From contig NVWB01000006.1 of NCBI GenBank assembly GCA_002733575.1, positions 11,577 through 75,576 on the forward strand: a stretch of DNA of 64,000 nucleotides, written 5' to 3'. Position 1 is the stretch's first letter. Each line of letters begins with the position of its first letter. The notes under the pieces were generated by a model that did no database searches, had not been told where the DNA came from, and worked only from the letters and a program-made list of their open reading frames with translations. The translations under genes and the position numbers were made by a program. The DNA is from Blastopirellula sp. (GTDB taxonomy: Bacteria; Planctomycetota; Planctomycetia; Pirellulales; Pirellulaceae). Below are positions 7,404 to 16,771 of this stretch, piece by piece.

Positions 7404-8440
7404 TCGTCTATCGTGTCAGAGAACAAAGCTTCGCCGAATTCTTCGGCGTTGAAGATCGAGAAATCTTCGGCCTTTTCGCCGACGCCGATGTATTTGACTG
7501 GCAGGCCAAACTCTTGACGGATAGGCACCACGACGCCACCTTTGGCGGTGCCATCGAGCTTGGTTAAGATGATGCCGGTACACTTGGCCGCGTCTGAGAA
7601 GCCTTTGGCTTGGCTGATTCCGTTTTGGCCAGCGGTCGCGTCTAATACCAAAAGAACTTCGTGCGGAGCTTCTTCGATTTTCTTGCCGGCAACACGACGC
7701 ATTTTTTCTAGCTGGCCCATTAGATTGGTTTGCGTTTGCAAGCGGCCTGCGGTGTCTAGGATCACCACATCGACCCCATCGGCGATGGCTTGATCCACCG
7801 TTCGAAATGCCACACTGGCCGGGTCACTCCCTTGCTCTGCTTGCACAATTCCTACGCCAACCCGTTCGGCCCAAATCGTTAGTTGCTGTACAGCAGCCGC
7901 GCGAAACGTATCCCCAGCACCCAGCAGAACCGTTTTGCCTTCTGATTTTAAAAGATGGGCCAGTTTAGCGATGGACGTGGTTTTGCCTGCACCGTTGACG
8001 CCGACGACCATGATCACGGTGGGTCCAGATTCGGCAAAACGAATCGGGGCCTCCTCTTCCTTCATCAAGTCAATCAGTTCTTGCTTGATGCGAGAAAGCA
8101 CCTCTTGCAGGTGAACCACACGACCGCGGAACTCTTTCTTGATCGTATCGCGAATGGCACCAGCAGGCCCTGTGCCCATGTCAGTGCGGATCAAAATCGC
8201 ATAGATATCGGTCAAGAAATCGTCATCGATCAGGCGACCTTCATCTTTGAACAGATCACGGATATCGGTGTTGAGTACCTGAGAGGTTTTGACCAACCCT
8301 TTTTTCAAGCGAGTAAAGAAACCCTGCTTCGGTTGCTCCTCAGGTTGCTCAGCGGGAGTCTCGGCCGGTTCTTCCGCTGGTGTTTCCACTGGTGGATCTT
8401 GCTTTGGCTTGGTTTTTTTGAATGCGTCGAAAAGGCCCAT
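7400..8440 (-). CDS. ftsY: Signal recognition particle receptor FtsY
   Basis: This 346-residue SRP GTPase delivers ribosome-SRP complexes to the membrane. The order is: an N-terminal linker rich in Glu, Pro and Thr (about residues 10-40), the N domain (FFTRLKKGLVKTSQVL), then the G domain with G1 GVNGAGKTTSIAK, DTFRAAAVQQL, DTAGR, TKLDGTAKGG and the closing GVGEKAEDFSIFN. The ATG at 8440 (MGLFDAFKKTK) is taken as the start, since it gives the usual amphipathic N-terminus; the frame stays open for 25 codons upstream without similarity. Its last four bases overlap the ParE remnant on the other strand. nusB lies 93 bases upstream in the same direction. Confidence 0.96.
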   Translation of the reverse strand: MGLFDAFKKTKPKQDPPVETPAEEPAETPAEQPEEQPKQGFFTRLKKGLVKTSQVLNTDIRDLFKDEGRLIDDDFLTDIYAILIRTDMGTGPAGAIRDTIKKEFRGRVVHLQEVLSRIKQELIDLMKEEEAPIRFAESGPTVIMVVGVNGAGKTTSIAKLAHLLKSEGKTVLLGAGDTFRAAAVQQLTIWAERVGVGIVQAEQGSDPASVAFRTVDQAIADGVDVVILDTAGRLQTQTNLMGQLEKMRRVAGKKIEEAPHEVLLVLDATAGQNGISQAKGFSDAAKCTGIILTKLDGTAKGGVVVPIRQEFGLPVKYIGVGEKAEDFSIFNAEEFGEALFSDTIDD

Positions 8441-8533
8441 GGTCGTATCTTTTAGAACTAGAGTGTGGGAATGTCGTGAGGAAAACTGGAGGATCAGAAA
8501 AAGGTTGAATTGCAACTCAATTCAACACGTGGC

Positions 8534-8947
8534 TCAATTATCTTTGGTGAATAATTTGAGGAACCGATCTAAAATACCGTTGACGAACTGGGGTGATTGT
8601 TTGGAGCCAAATCGTTTGGCCAACTCCACCGCTTCATTAATTGCCACTCGGCCAGGTGTGCCACCGTGTAATATCTCGAAGGCCCCTAACCGGATCACAT
8701 TGCGATCCGTCACCGCCATCCGGGCTAGGCTCCAGTTATCAGTGAACTCGGCCAGTTGTTCGTCAATATCTTTACGATGCTGGCGGACCCCGATTAGTAA
8801 ACCTCGACCAAATTCGATCAACTTCTCATTGTGCTTTAACCGGCCCCGCAGAAACTCTTCGGAAATACGGATATCAGAATCAGGGTTCAGATCTTCTTGA
8901 TAGAGGATCTGCAACACGACTTCCCTGACTCGACTTCTTTTTGACAT
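8534..8947 (-). CDS. nusB: Transcription antitermination factor NusB
   Basis: The 137-residue all-helical product has the NusB signatures RVREVVLQILYQ near the N-terminus, NWSLARMAVTDRNVIRLGAFEI in the centre (quoted part: VTDRNVIRLGAFEI) and RVAINEAVELAKRFG followed by FVNGILDRF near the end. NusB binds boxA RNA with S10 and promotes rRNA antitermination. It lies between ribH and ftsY on the minus strand; ribH-nusB linkage is common in bacteria. Length is typical. No clear Shine-Dalgarno is seen before the ATG at 8947. Confidence 0.95.
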   Translation of the reverse strand: MSKRSRVREVVLQILYQEDLNPDSDIRISEEFLRGRLKHNEKLIEFGRGLLIGVRQHRKDIDEQLAEFTDNWSLARMAVTDRNVIRLGAFEILHGGTPGRVAINEAVELAKRFGSKQSPQFVNGILDRFLKLFTKDN

Positions 8948-8987
8948 ACGCAGTTATTTAACCTTTGAACTTTTTTCTGACAGGTAT

Positions 8988-9063
8988 AATCTCAAGCGCG
9001 AAGCGTAAGCGAGGAAGAACCGCTCTCACACTTCCTCCTCGCTTACGCTTCGCGCTTGAGATT
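8988..9063. repeat. Interspersed palindrome, family B copy 1
   Basis: Arms 8988-9015 and 9036-9063 (28 bases each, core gcgcgaagcgtaagcgagga) are perfect reverse complements. A second copy with a different loop lies at 26463-26541. It fills the ribH-nusB spacer, so it will be transcribed as a long hairpin in that unit. Confidence 0.88.
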
Positions 9064-9069
9064 GGATAT

Positions 9070-9543
9070 TTATTTTTTAGGTAGTTTTGACATCAGGTGG
9101 ATCATTTCCAATGCGGCTTCGGCGGTATCAACCCCTTTGTTACCAACATTGCCACCAGAGCGATGAATGGCCTGTTCCAGGGTATTGCAAGTCAACAAGC
9201 CGAACAGGATCGGCAATTCACATTCCAGGGCAAGCTGCCCCAGGCTGAGGCTAACTTGTTGATTGATATATATGTCGTGCGTGGTCTGGCCTTTGATGAC
9301 CGAGCCAAGACAAATCACCGCTTGATATTTACCGCTACGAGCCAAGCGAGCGGCCACCACTGGTAGTTCCCAGGCTCCTGGCACGCGAACCACGGTGATA
9401 TCTTTATCGGCCACTTGATTGGCCACTAAGGTCTCGACCGCACCAGCCTCTAATTTTTCAGTGATGGTCTCGTTATAGCGTGACACAACCACCGCGACGC
9501 GGGCATTCTCACCCGTGATTTGTCCTTCAATGATCTCAGGCAC
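9070..9543 (-). CDS. ribH: 6,7-dimethyl-8-ribityllumazine synthase
   Basis: Lumazine synthase joins the ribityl-amino-uracil and dihydroxybutanone phosphate in the penultimate riboflavin step. Signatures are VVSRYNETITEKLEAGA, VPGAWELPVVA, the phosphate-binding GSVIKGQTTHD and FGLLTCNTLEQAIHRSG, then NKGVDTAEAALEM at the end. The start is set at GTG 9543 because AAGGAG lies 8 bases before it; the GTG at 9552 would overlap this site. Length (157 residues) is typical. No FMN riboswitch is apparent upstream, and no other rib gene is in the window. Confidence 0.94.
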   Translation of the reverse strand: MPEIIEGQITGENARVAVVVSRYNETITEKLEAGAVETLVANQVADKDITVVRVPGAWELPVVAARLARSGKYQAVICLGSVIKGQTTHDIYINQQVSLSLGQLALECELPILFGLLTCNTLEQAIHRSGGNVGNKGVDTAEAALEMIHLMSKLPKK

Positions 9544-9685
9544 AGTATGCACTCCTTGAATTATCGTTGGGGAACATGGTTCGATTAATTGGGATGATAT
9601 CCAAAAATCGATTCCACCATTCTACCTTGGATTGGATATTGGGGGAGTACGGACGGAATTGGACCTTAAATTACGAGGATAACGC

Positions 9686-9718
9686 AAAAAACGCTCGGAA
9701 TACGACCCGAGCGTTTTT
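9686..9718 (-). terminator. Bidirectional terminator after rho
   Basis: The hairpin aaaaacgctcgg/ccgagcgttttt with an 8-base loop gives T-runs on both strands, 22 bases after the rho stop codon. Confidence 0.8.
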
Positions 9719-9739
9719 CATGATTCCAGTATTGGAACT

Positions 9740-11284
9740 CTATTTATCAGGATTCAGACCCATGAGGAACTCTGCGTTGAACTTGGTTTTCTCTAGCTGA
9801 GCCACCAGCATTTCCATCGCGTCAGGGGCATTTCGGTCGTGTAAAACCCTACGCAACATGCTAACCCGTTTGTATTCTTCAGGGTCCATCAGCATCTCTT
9901 CACGTCGCGTTCCACTGGCATTGATATCGATAGCAGGCCAAATTCTACGGTCGACCAAACCACGGTCCAAGACAATCTCTTGGTTGCCTGTGCCTTTGAA
10001 TTCTTCAAAAATCACGTCGTCCATCCGGCTACCGGTATCAATCAAAGCGGTGGCGATAATGGTCAACGAGCCCCCTTCTTCTACCTTGCGAGCAGAACCG
10101 AGGAATCGTTTGGGACGCTGCAACGCATTGGCATCGAGCCCACCGGTCAGTAATTTACCGGACGAAGGGCACTCCGAATTCCAAGCACGTGCTAAGCGTG
10201 TAATCGAATCAAGAAAAATGATGACATCGTGTCCGAACTCCACCATGCGTTTGGCTTTTTCAATCACCATTTCAGATACTTGAATATGTCGTGAAGGGGG
10301 TTCATCAAATGTTGAGCTAATGACTTCGCAGTTGGGGCCTTTGACCTGACGTTCCATGTCGGTCACTTCTTCAGGTCGTTCATCAATCAACAACATGAAA
10401 ACATAAGCATCTGGGTAGTTGACCAAAACCGACTTGGCCATGTTCTGCATCAACACGGTTTTACCGGCACGTGGTGGAGAGACAATCAGACCGCGTTGGC
10501 CAAATCCGATGGGTACGATCAAGTCAATCACACGAGACGAAATATCATCGGAGGTGGTCTCCATACGAATGCGGTGATCCGGATGCAGCGGCGTGAGTTG
10601 CTCAAAGGTAACTTTGCTGGCCATCAAGTTCGGGTCTTGATAGTTAATCGCTTCAACACGCAGCAGGGCAAAGTAGCGTTCGTTGACTTTCGGTGGACGA
10701 ATTTGCCCTGAAACGATACTGCCGGTTTTCAAACCGAATCGACGAATCTGACTCGGCGAAACATAAATGTCATCGGGGCAAGATAGATAGTGATAATCGG
10801 GGCTTCGCAGGAAACCAAAACCATCAGGTAAAATCTCAAGTGTGCCCTCGCCGTACATCAGGCCCGACATTTTCACACGTTCTTTGAGAATGCGGAAAAT
10901 CAAGTCTTGGCGTTTCGATCCGGTAACTTCTTCAAGATTCTCCTTGCGGGCCTCTTCAATCAGTTGTGCCATATCCATTTTTTGCAGTTCAGCGATATGG
11001 ATTTCGCCTTGCTTCACTTTTTCGTAGGGATCAACCTCATCTTCGGTTATCTCTTCCGTTACCATCGTCTCCGGACGGCGCGCATGCTGTTCGGCAAGCG
11101 ACATCGGTTCTTCGTCGTCAACCGAACTGTATCGTTCACTCTGCTTCACAGGCTGTTTTTTTTCTATTGGTTTCTGCTGGGAATTCGATTCGGACAATAT
11201 ACCTGCACCAAACTCGGTGGAAGAATTTGCCTGATCGTTATCTGAATTTGAATTGTTATCTGCTGGGGTGTTATTGTGAGACAT
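9740..11284 (-). CDS. rho: Transcription termination factor Rho
   Basis: The 514-residue product is a hexameric RNA helicase that ends transcription. In order: an N-terminal extension of about 100 residues rich in Asn, Ser, Gln and acidic residues; the Rho N domain ([15 protein letters not shown]); the RNA-binding cold-shock-like domain with [18 protein letters not shown]; and the ATPase core with Walker [36 protein letters not shown] and the C-terminal [16 protein letters not shown]. The ATG at 11284 has GGAG 9 bases upstream, so the TTG at 11299 is not used. The low-complexity extension is longer than in E. coli; similar insertions occur in other phyla and may affect RNA binding or condensation. 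Confidence 0.96.
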   Translation of the reverse strand: MSHNNTPADNNSNSDNDQANSSTEFGAGILSESNSQQKPIEKKQPVKQSERYSSVDDEEPMSLAEQHARRPETMVTEEITEDEVDPYEKVKQGEIHIAELQKMDMAQLIEEARKENLEEVTGSKRQDLIFRILKERVKMSGLMYGEGTLEILPDGFGFLRSPDYHYLSCPDDIYVSPSQIRRFGLKTGSIVSGQIRPPKVNERYFALLRVEAINYQDPNLMASKVTFEQLTPLHPDHRIRMETTSDDISSRVIDLIVPIGFGQRGLIVSPPRAGKTVLMQNMAKSVLVNYPDAYVFMLLIDERPEEVTDMERQVKGPNCEVISSTFDEPPSRHIQVSEMVIEKAKRMVEFGHDVIIFLDSITRLARAWNSECPSSGKLLTGGLDANALQRPKRFLGSARKVEEGGSLTIIATALIDTGSRMDDVIFEEFKGTGNQEIVLDRGLVDRRIWPAIDINASGTRREEMLMDPEEYKRVSMLRRVLHDRNAPDAMEMLVAQLEKTKFNAEFLMGLNPDK

Positions 11285-11697
11285 GCAATGATGCTCCAAA
11301 GATAAGGAAATCCACTCTGTATCTGCTCACGCAAAGCAACCTCAAAGGGTGCCATGTTGTGGTAAAAACATACAGACATGAATAGTAGTTAAAAGGTTTC
11401 TTCTACGTTTGCATGTGGGATGCAACCAAAAAACCTTCAGAATGAAGAGACGAGGTAGTTCCTTTTTAGCAAATCAATGCACAAACTGCGAGGCGAGAAC
11501 CGTGGTTTCTTGAAACTCTCTTCAACCTACAATACTCTAGTCAACATACAGAGTTTTTGCCGGGGTGAAGAGCCAGCCCCAAAAACGCAACTAAGCTGTG
11601 AACTTTTCCACTAGCCAGGTAATCGCTTTAATTAGTTGTTCGGTCCGCGAATGCGAAAATTGGGAAAAAATATCGAAGGCAGGTTATGGAGTGTTAA
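11285..11697. other. Intergenic 413 bp: rho leader region
   Basis: This stretch separates coaE from rho, both on the minus strand, and must contain the rho promoter and leader. It shows a GGGG/CCCC hairpin with flanking T-runs (11549-11589) and a smaller tgca/tgca hairpin near 11417-11432. No open frame is convincing. In many bacteria rho leaders are autoregulated; nothing here proves it. Confidence 0.45.
11549..11589 (-). terminator. Possible terminator after coaE
   Basis: On the minus strand gttttt-GGGG pairs with CCCC-aaaaac around an 11-base loop, with a 3-base bulge, and ends in a T-run. It lies 109 bases past the coaE stop. Confidence 0.45.
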
Positions 11698-12327
11698 TTA
11701 TGAACAATTAACGATTAATTGCGTCCAAAATTGCTTTACTTGTTGACGCAACTCATCTATTGTTCCCGTGTTATATATTATGTAATCGGCCATCTTTTGT
11801 TTTTCGTTAAGCTTTTCCTGATTCGCCTCACGAGCGTCAAAATCGGCCTGACTCCACCCTCTTTCTGCTGCCCGACCGACCCTGTCTTGATGCTCACTCG
11901 CCACAAACAGGATGCTATCACAAAAACAATTCCAGCCAGATTTGAGCATCACCGGTGCATCTAGTACGATGGCAGGCGTCAATTCGTTCTGACGTATTTC
12001 CAATATCTTTTCTGCCAGTTTCTTCCCAATCGCAGGATGCGTGATCTTCTCTAAATCCAATAGAGCCTGTTTTGAATGCTGGTCTTCGCCGAACACAATA
12101 CCGGCCAATCGCTGGCGATCAATCTGCTGATCTGCGTCAAAAACACTACTCCCAAAGCGTTTTTCAATGGCAGACTTAATCTCAGGCTCTAACAAAACCT
12201 GGTGACCCACTTGGTCAGCATTCAGAACTTCAGCGCCCAACTCCGCCAACATCTGGGCCACCTGACTCTTGCCGCTAGCAATGCCGCCCAAAATTCCGAT
12301 TACCAATTTCTTGTTGTTAGCTGGCAT
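11698..12327 (-). CDS. coaE: Dephospho-CoA kinase
   Basis: CoaE phosphorylates dephospho-CoA in the last step of coenzyme A synthesis. The 209-residue product opens with VIGILGGIASGKSQVA (P-loop, with Ala in place of the commoner Gly at the fourth position), NADQVGHQVL, the HPAIGKK lid segment, and VLDAPVMLKSGW where the family has VLDIPLLFE. The C-terminal KMADYIIYNTGT fits the usual adenine-site end. Length is normal. It stands alone; upstream is a 719-bp repeat-rich spacer. Confidence 0.93.
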   Translation of the reverse strand: MPANNKKLVIGILGGIASGKSQVAQMLAELGAEVLNADQVGHQVLLEPEIKSAIEKRFGSSVFDADQQIDRQRLAGIVFGEDQHSKQALLDLEKITHPAIGKKLAEKILEIRQNELTPAIVLDAPVMLKSGWNCFCDSILFVASEHQDRVGRAAERGWSQADFDAREANQEKLNEKQKMADYIIYNTGTIDELRQQVKQFWTQLIVNCS

Positions 12328-12599
12328 GTGGATGGCCTAGGTTGAACGCTTGAGGTTGAAGTTCGGACGTTGGAAATTTGTGGGAAGATCAGATGGTCGA
12401 TTGTTATTATTTAGTATTGATGGCCCACACTCAATTATAGATGAAAGATGTCGCACGAAAAATTGGAGGTACTCTGATTTTTAGGTAGACACTTGGTTGG
12501 GGTCTGAAGTTCGTTGTCGATTAGTGTTTATAAAAATTACGATGCCGAATAGACACAATAAACAGGATCAAAGAACTGGTACTCTTTCCATTTCTTTCC

Positions 12600-12821
12600 A
12601 GTCCCGAAAGGGACGATATCATGTAGCCTGGTGGCTTCAGCCCCAGGAAATGCAAAACAAACACTCCAAGCCCCAGCGGGGCGACATTGTTTTAAATGAG
12701 TAATCAGGACGACAAAACTATCCCACTATATCGATGTCGCCCCGCTGGGGCTTTCTTGAAGCTAGGAATCGATTCCAGGGAATGAATTCCCTGGCTACAT
12801 GATATCGTCCCTAACGGGACT
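12600..12821. repeat. Nested palindromic element, family C
   Basis: Outer arms 12600-12628 and 12793-12821 match over 29 bases with two differences (core gggacgatatcatgtagcc). Inner arms 12668-12687 and 12734-12753 (core ccccagcggggcgacat) match perfectly over 20. The whole 222-bp unit could fold into one long hairpin with an inner stem. There is no coding frame, so this is a non-autonomous repeat, MITE- or REP-like. Confidence 0.85.
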
Positions 12822-12924
12822 TTAGATTTCACTCCAAACGATATGGAAATTCCTCTAGGCTCCGCTATGCTTCAATTAATGAAATCAATAAGTGGATTTG
12901 CAATTCCACCCTGGCAAACCGAAT

Positions 12925-13000
12925 CAAACGTAGCTGAAGTCGTTAGACTTCAGAGAACTCTCAATGACGATAATACGAATTCTTACGAATCCGTCTACAG
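12925..13000. repeat. Interspersed repeat, family D copy 1
   Basis: About 76 bases shared with 18912-18988 at roughly 90 % identity. It contains the small palindrome ctgaagtcgttagacttcag and, 20 bases later, a cgaattcttacgaatccg stretch ending in ctacag. Confidence 0.8.
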
Positions 13001-13046
13001 GGCACCGCAACCACCTACAGAGAGTCACGCTCGATGTCCGTTATTG

Positions 13047-13793
13047 TCAATCTACATTACCTGGTTGCCAGACCACGGTGTCTACTCCTTGGGAAAAGTG
13101 TAAAGCATGAGGTGGTTCGTCTAACTTGAGACCGATCGATTCGCATAGACTATTTTCTTCGATTTGCATTTCACATTTTTGTAGTGGCCATGGTGGATGA
13201 TGGACTTCAGTGCAACTGATCACGCCAGACGGGGCTTGGGCATACAGACAGTAGCGTTCGGTGAGCCAATGTTCTAGTGTGCCTGGCTTGGAATGATAGA
13301 CGTCTGAAGTGGGGCCATACGTTGCTTTGAAATTGGCCGGGGTTTTCTCGTTGCCGCTGCGCTGGCTATTGTACTGATACTGATCCCCATTTTGCCGTAT
13401 AGAAATTGTCGAACGATAGTAGGGTAAATGAAACCACTTTTTTGCGGCCCAAATTGCCAGAGGGTTCGGTGCGTCTAAACTAAAAAACCAAACGCCGGGT
13501 TTATTTCGGTAGGTGACATAGGTGCGAACATTGAGTTCCGGAAAAGCCGAAACCCAAGGCATGTCAGGCAGCGGACGCCGCATGACGCCAGACATCCGAA
13601 ACGGTACTAGCCCAATCCAGGCCGTTCCGTCAAACGTGTCAATTTCCAACTTGGCGGGGATCAGTGGTCGAATTTGCTCCACATCTACCGGCCAATGAGC
13701 AAATGCCAAATCGACCCAAGACTGTCGCCAGGCCCAAGCAGTTTTGGGAAGCGGCCAAGGGCGATGGTCGAGATGCTTTAGTGCTGGGTGCAT
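13047..13793 (-). CDS. DUF2071 (YqjF-like) protein
   Basis: The 248-residue product matches the DUF2071/YqjF family, whose fold is related to acetoacetate decarboxylase. Signatures are WRQSWVDLAFAHWPVD, IRPLIPAKLEIDTFDGTAW, IGLVPFRMSGV, PELNVRTYVTY and GVWFFSLDA. The biochemical role of the family is not established. There is no signal peptide or membrane segment. ATG at 13793 is the only sensible start. It is divergent from glyA, with 250 bases between the two starts. Confidence 0.85.
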   Translation of the reverse strand: MHPALKHLDHRPWPLPKTAWAWRQSWVDLAFAHWPVDVEQIRPLIPAKLEIDTFDGTAWIGLVPFRMSGVMRRPLPDMPWVSAFPELNVRTYVTYRNKPGVWFFSLDAPNPLAIWAAKKWFHLPYYRSTISIRQNGDQYQYNSQRSGNEKTPANFKATYGPTSDVYHSKPGTLEHWLTERYCLYAQAPSGVISCTEVHHPPWPLQKCEMQIEENSLCESIGLKLDEPPHALHFSQGVDTVVWQPGNVD

Positions 13794-14043
13794 GATAGTT
13801 CTATCGGAAAAATTGACTTCTTATCTATGGATAAAACCGCAGTTCTAAGGGAAAAACAACAGCCTCACTTCAATTTTAATGGATTTAACAACTCATTGCC
13901 TGATCTGTACCCCAATTAACTGTGACCCGATTGACGAAAACCGCCTGCTGCCTGACAATTTTAGTTTGCTTACCACATCGATTGGCCGGCTAGGCCAAGT
14001 GAAACTCTTACTCTCGAACATAAGTCGAAAGGTTATCTCTGAA

Positions 14044-15297
14044 ATGAACCTAATTAAGGATAATGACCCTCAAGTTTGGGCAGCCATAGCTGATGAACAA
14101 GTCCGTCAAGCTGAAGGTTTGGAGATGATCGCTTCGGAAAACTACACCAGCGCCGCAATTATGCAGGCCGTGGGTAGTGTGCTAACTAACAAGTACGCCG
14201 AAGGCTATCCTGGCCGACGTTACTATGGCGGTTGCGAGCATGTGGATGTGGTAGAGCAACTGGCCATTGACCGAGCCAAAGAACTATTTGGTGCCGAGCA
14301 TGCCAATGTACAACCGCACGCTGGTTCGCAAGCCAACTTTGCCGTTTATCTCACCGCAATTGAACCAGGCGACACGGTCTTAGGTTTAAGCCTAGCTCAC
14401 GGTGGGCATTTGACCCATGGTATGAAGCTGAATGTTTCTGGCAAGCTCTACAACTTTATCAGCTACGGTGTTGACCCAGTCAACCATCGTTTAGATTTCG
14501 ATGCCATCGCCAAACTGGCGAAAGAGCACAAACCGAAATTAATCGTGGCCGGGGCGAGTGCCTATCCTCGTGAAATTCCCCACGAGAAATTTGCTGAAAT
14601 CGCCAACGATGTTGGTGCCAAACTGTTTGTCGATATGGCTCATTACGCAGGATTAGTTGCCGCCGGAATTCATAACAGCCCTGTTCCGCATGCCGACTTT
14701 GTGACGACCACTACCCACAAAACTTTGCGTGGTCCACGTTCTGGTTTGATTCTTTGTAAAGAAGAACACAAAAAGATGATCAACCGCAATGTGTTCCCCG
14801 GCACCCAAGGTGGCCCTTTGATGCACGTGGTGGCCGGTAAAGCGATTTGCTTTGGCGAAGCCTTGCAACCTGAGTTCAAACAGTATGCCCAACAAGTGGT
14901 CGACAACGCGAAAGTCTTGGCCGACACCCTGATGAGCGGTGGATTGAAGTTGATCTCTGGCGGAACCGACAATCACTTGATGTTGGTAGACGTGACCGCA
15001 ATTGGCACAACCGGTAAGGTTGCTGAAAAATCCTTAGACGCATCTGCCATTACGGTCAACATGAACATGATTCCATTCGATGAACGCAAGCCAATGGACC
15101 CTAGCGGAATTCGTGTCGGCACGCCGGCACTAACAACCCGCGGCATGGGCACCACCGAAATGACACAAATCGGCGGCTGGATGCTGGATGTTTTGAAAGC
15201 ACCAGAAGACACCAGCGTTCAACAACGGGTCAAGGCAGAAATTGCCCAACTTTGCAAACAGTTCCCTGTGCCAGGCGCTGCGGTTGAGTTGGTGTAG
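14044..15297 (+). CDS. glyA: Serine hydroxymethyltransferase
   Basis: GlyA interconverts serine and glycine with tetrahydrofolate, feeding one-carbon units to thymidylate and methionine synthesis; thyA, folA and metE are elsewhere in this window. Signatures: [46 protein letters not shown] and the PLP-lysine motif [13 protein letters not shown]. The product from ATG 14044 is 417 residues, the family's usual length. The frame is open for 55 codons upstream but without similarity. Residue conservation is high throughout; no anomaly noted. Confidence 0.97.
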   Translation: MNLIKDNDPQVWAAIADEQVRQAEGLEMIASENYTSAAIMQAVGSVLTNKYAEGYPGRRYYGGCEHVDVVEQLAIDRAKELFGAEHANVQPHAGSQANFAVYLTAIEPGDTVLGLSLAHGGHLTHGMKLNVSGKLYNFISYGVDPVNHRLDFDAIAKLAKEHKPKLIVAGASAYPREIPHEKFAEIANDVGAKLFVDMAHYAGLVAAGIHNSPVPHADFVTTTTHKTLRGPRSGLILCKEEHKKMINRNVFPGTQGGPLMHVVAGKAICFGEALQPEFKQYAQQVVDNAKVLADTLMSGGLKLISGGTDNHLMLVDVTAIGTTGKVAEKSLDASAITVNMNMIPFDERKPMDPSGIRVGTPALTTRGMGTTEMTQIGGWMLDVLKAPEDTSVQQRVKAEIAQLCKQFPVPGAAVELV

Positions 15298-15340
15298 AGT
15301 ATTTCAAGCAGGAATATCAATTCATCGAAAGTCATAGATA

Positions 15341-15826
15341 TTGACCATTCGAATTGAAAATAGCAAACAAGCAAAATCCAATCGGCTCTATAGTCGTGTG
15401 ATACCCATCATTATCACTATAGCAGCCGGTTTAAATCTACTTGTCTCTTTAATCCGAGGCCCTTCGTTTTTCGCACTCTTCTTCAGCGTACTCTGGATTG
15501 TCTACATGGTGATTCTGTTAAAGCAGAAAGGTAGCAACACTGGTGTCGAATGGATTGAGTTTGGAGATAAACTTTACGTCAACGACGCTGGTCTTGAAAA
15601 GTCTCATTACTTCTCAGAAGTAAAACGGCTAGAGTACGAAGGCATCGGCAATCCTGCACGTGCGTTAGTAACCGACGCTCCGTTCCCTAAAGATGGCGAA
15701 AGAATTCTGGTGGTAAGACTTCGCACTGGAGTGGAGTATCGGGCCAATGTTCGTTACGAGCATGATCAACCTCTAAAAAAGATTGCCCAAGAACTTGTCG
15801 AGAGTGAAAAGCTTAACAAGAATTGA
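15341..15826 (+). CDS. Hypothetical membrane protein (PH-like)
   Basis: This 161-residue protein has two hydrophobic segments (about 22-38, PIIITIAAGLNLLVSLI, and 43-60, FFALFFSVLWIVYMVILL) followed by a soluble C-terminal domain of beta character (VEWIEFGDKLYVNDAG, RILVVRLRTGVEYRA). The layout of two helices and a small beta domain recalls bacterial PH-domain membrane proteins, but I see no firm family motif. The start is TTG at 15341, since an in-frame stop lies 2 codons upstream and no ATG comes before the helices. It follows glyA by 43 bases. Confidence 0.6.
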   Translation: MTIRIENSKQAKSNRLYSRVIPIIITIAAGLNLLVSLIRGPSFFALFFSVLWIVYMVILLKQKGSNTGVEWIEFGDKLYVNDAGLEKSHYFSEVKRLEYEGIGNPARALVTDAPFPKDGERILVVRLRTGVEYRANVRYEHDQPLKKIAQELVESEKLNKN

Positions 15827-15835
15827 TTCTCTCTT

Positions 15836-16651
15836 TTATCGGTGACCAACTAATACTTCACCGCGAAGATCAACAAAATGTTGGGCCGAGTTGACGAAGA
15901 ATTCTTCAGGCAACACTTGGTAGTGATCCAGCGATTGTTCCACTTGTTTCCAACCCACTTTGGCAGCCAGATCGAATGCCTTTAATCCTCGAGTAATGCG
16001 TTCTTGTTTGTTGGAAAAATTGTGGAACCAGAAGAATTTTCCGGCGGGAAAGTAGGCGAATCTTACCAGTGGTTTTAAACTGATCCATTTGACCAGCGGC
16101 CAACGGAAATCTGTAACGGCTTGTTCAATACACGGGCCCACCATGGCGTCTTGTTCGTTTAAGAAATGGGCTTCATATACATCTCGTTTTTGCGAATCGA
16201 GTAATTCGGTTTGCTGCTGATTCGCTTGATGTACGGCCATCAGTGCTTGAGCCAAACGTGGATTCACCAACTGATTCGCATCCGGGTGATTGCCAAAGCG
16301 TTTCGTGAAATGATACTGCGTGTAGGTATCGATGCAAACCTTGCGGTTGATGTCTCTGAACGCATTGGCAAAGTTTTCGACTTGTTCCAAATGGGCTTGG
16401 CGTTTGCTGGACGAATCAAAATACTGCCATGAAAAAAGGTGGCTTAACTGCATGCCAAATTTAAAATATCCACGCGCCCAAAGTGCTCCATGGGCCGCAA
16501 TCAGCGGGAAGATATGATTACGGCCAGAGTCTTCAAATAGATGGTGATACACGGCCGCGCGTTGGGCCAAGTCGTTCAACCCGCCTGCTAGTTGCCGGCC
16601 TTCTTCTTGAATTTGTAGAAACTGTGTGCGTAACTCAGATGTCGAAATCAT
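15836..16651 (-). CDS. Conserved-looking hypothetical protein, 271 aa
   Basis: I do not recognise this family. The product is largely helical and hydrophilic, rich in His, Gln, Phe and Trp, with no signal peptide. Notable stretches are GLNDLAQRAAVYHHLFEDSG, HGALWARGYFKFG and LVRFAYFPAGKFFWFHNFS. A strong AAGGAG 8 bases before ATG 16651 and uninterrupted 816 bases support a real gene. The many conserved-looking aromatic and His residues suggest a metal- or ligand-binding role, but that is guesswork. Convergent with the membrane protein gene (9-base gap). Confidence 0.65.
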   Translation of the reverse strand: MISTSELRTQFLQIQEEGRQLAGGLNDLAQRAAVYHHLFEDSGRNHIFPLIAAHGALWARGYFKFGMQLSHLFSWQYFDSSSKRQAHLEQVENFANAFRDINRKVCIDTYTQYHFTKRFGNHPDANQLVNPRLAQALMAVHQANQQQTELLDSQKRDVYEAHFLNEQDAMVGPCIEQAVTDFRWPLVKWISLKPLVRFAYFPAGKFFWFHNFSNKQERITRGLKAFDLAAKVGWKQVEQSLDHYQVLPEEFFVNSAQHFVDLRGEVLVGHR

Positions 16652-16771
16652 GAGACATCTCCTTCATTGGGCTTTGCGAATGTTGCAAGCAACAACTTGC
16701 CTGTTAGAAGTAAGACCGCAAGGCAGAAGAAGGATTAACGGGGTGCTCCAATAATTATTACACTGGAAACC

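Larger units (their letters stand above)
12328..13046. other. Intergenic 719 bp, mostly interspersed repeats
   Basis: No gene is supported. The middle is filled by a nested palindrome (12600-12821) and a second element (12925-13000). The coaE promoter should lie just above 12328. Two open frames on the plus strand run through repeat sequence and have no coding character. Confidence 0.7.

Noticed and set aside
7955-8455. Plus-strand frame of 166 codons opposite ftsY
   Set aside because: Antisense to a conserved GTPase; composition follows the complement of ftsY.
9544-9739. FMN riboswitch before ribH
   Set aside because: The upstream sequence lacks the conserved RFN elements and contains the rho terminator.
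12497-12703. Plus-strand frame through the nested palindrome
   Set aside because: Frame is made of repeat sequence, with no ribosome site.
12600-13000. CRISPR array or insertion sequence
   Set aside because: Repeats are palindromes of different families without regular spacers, and there is no transposase or cas gene.
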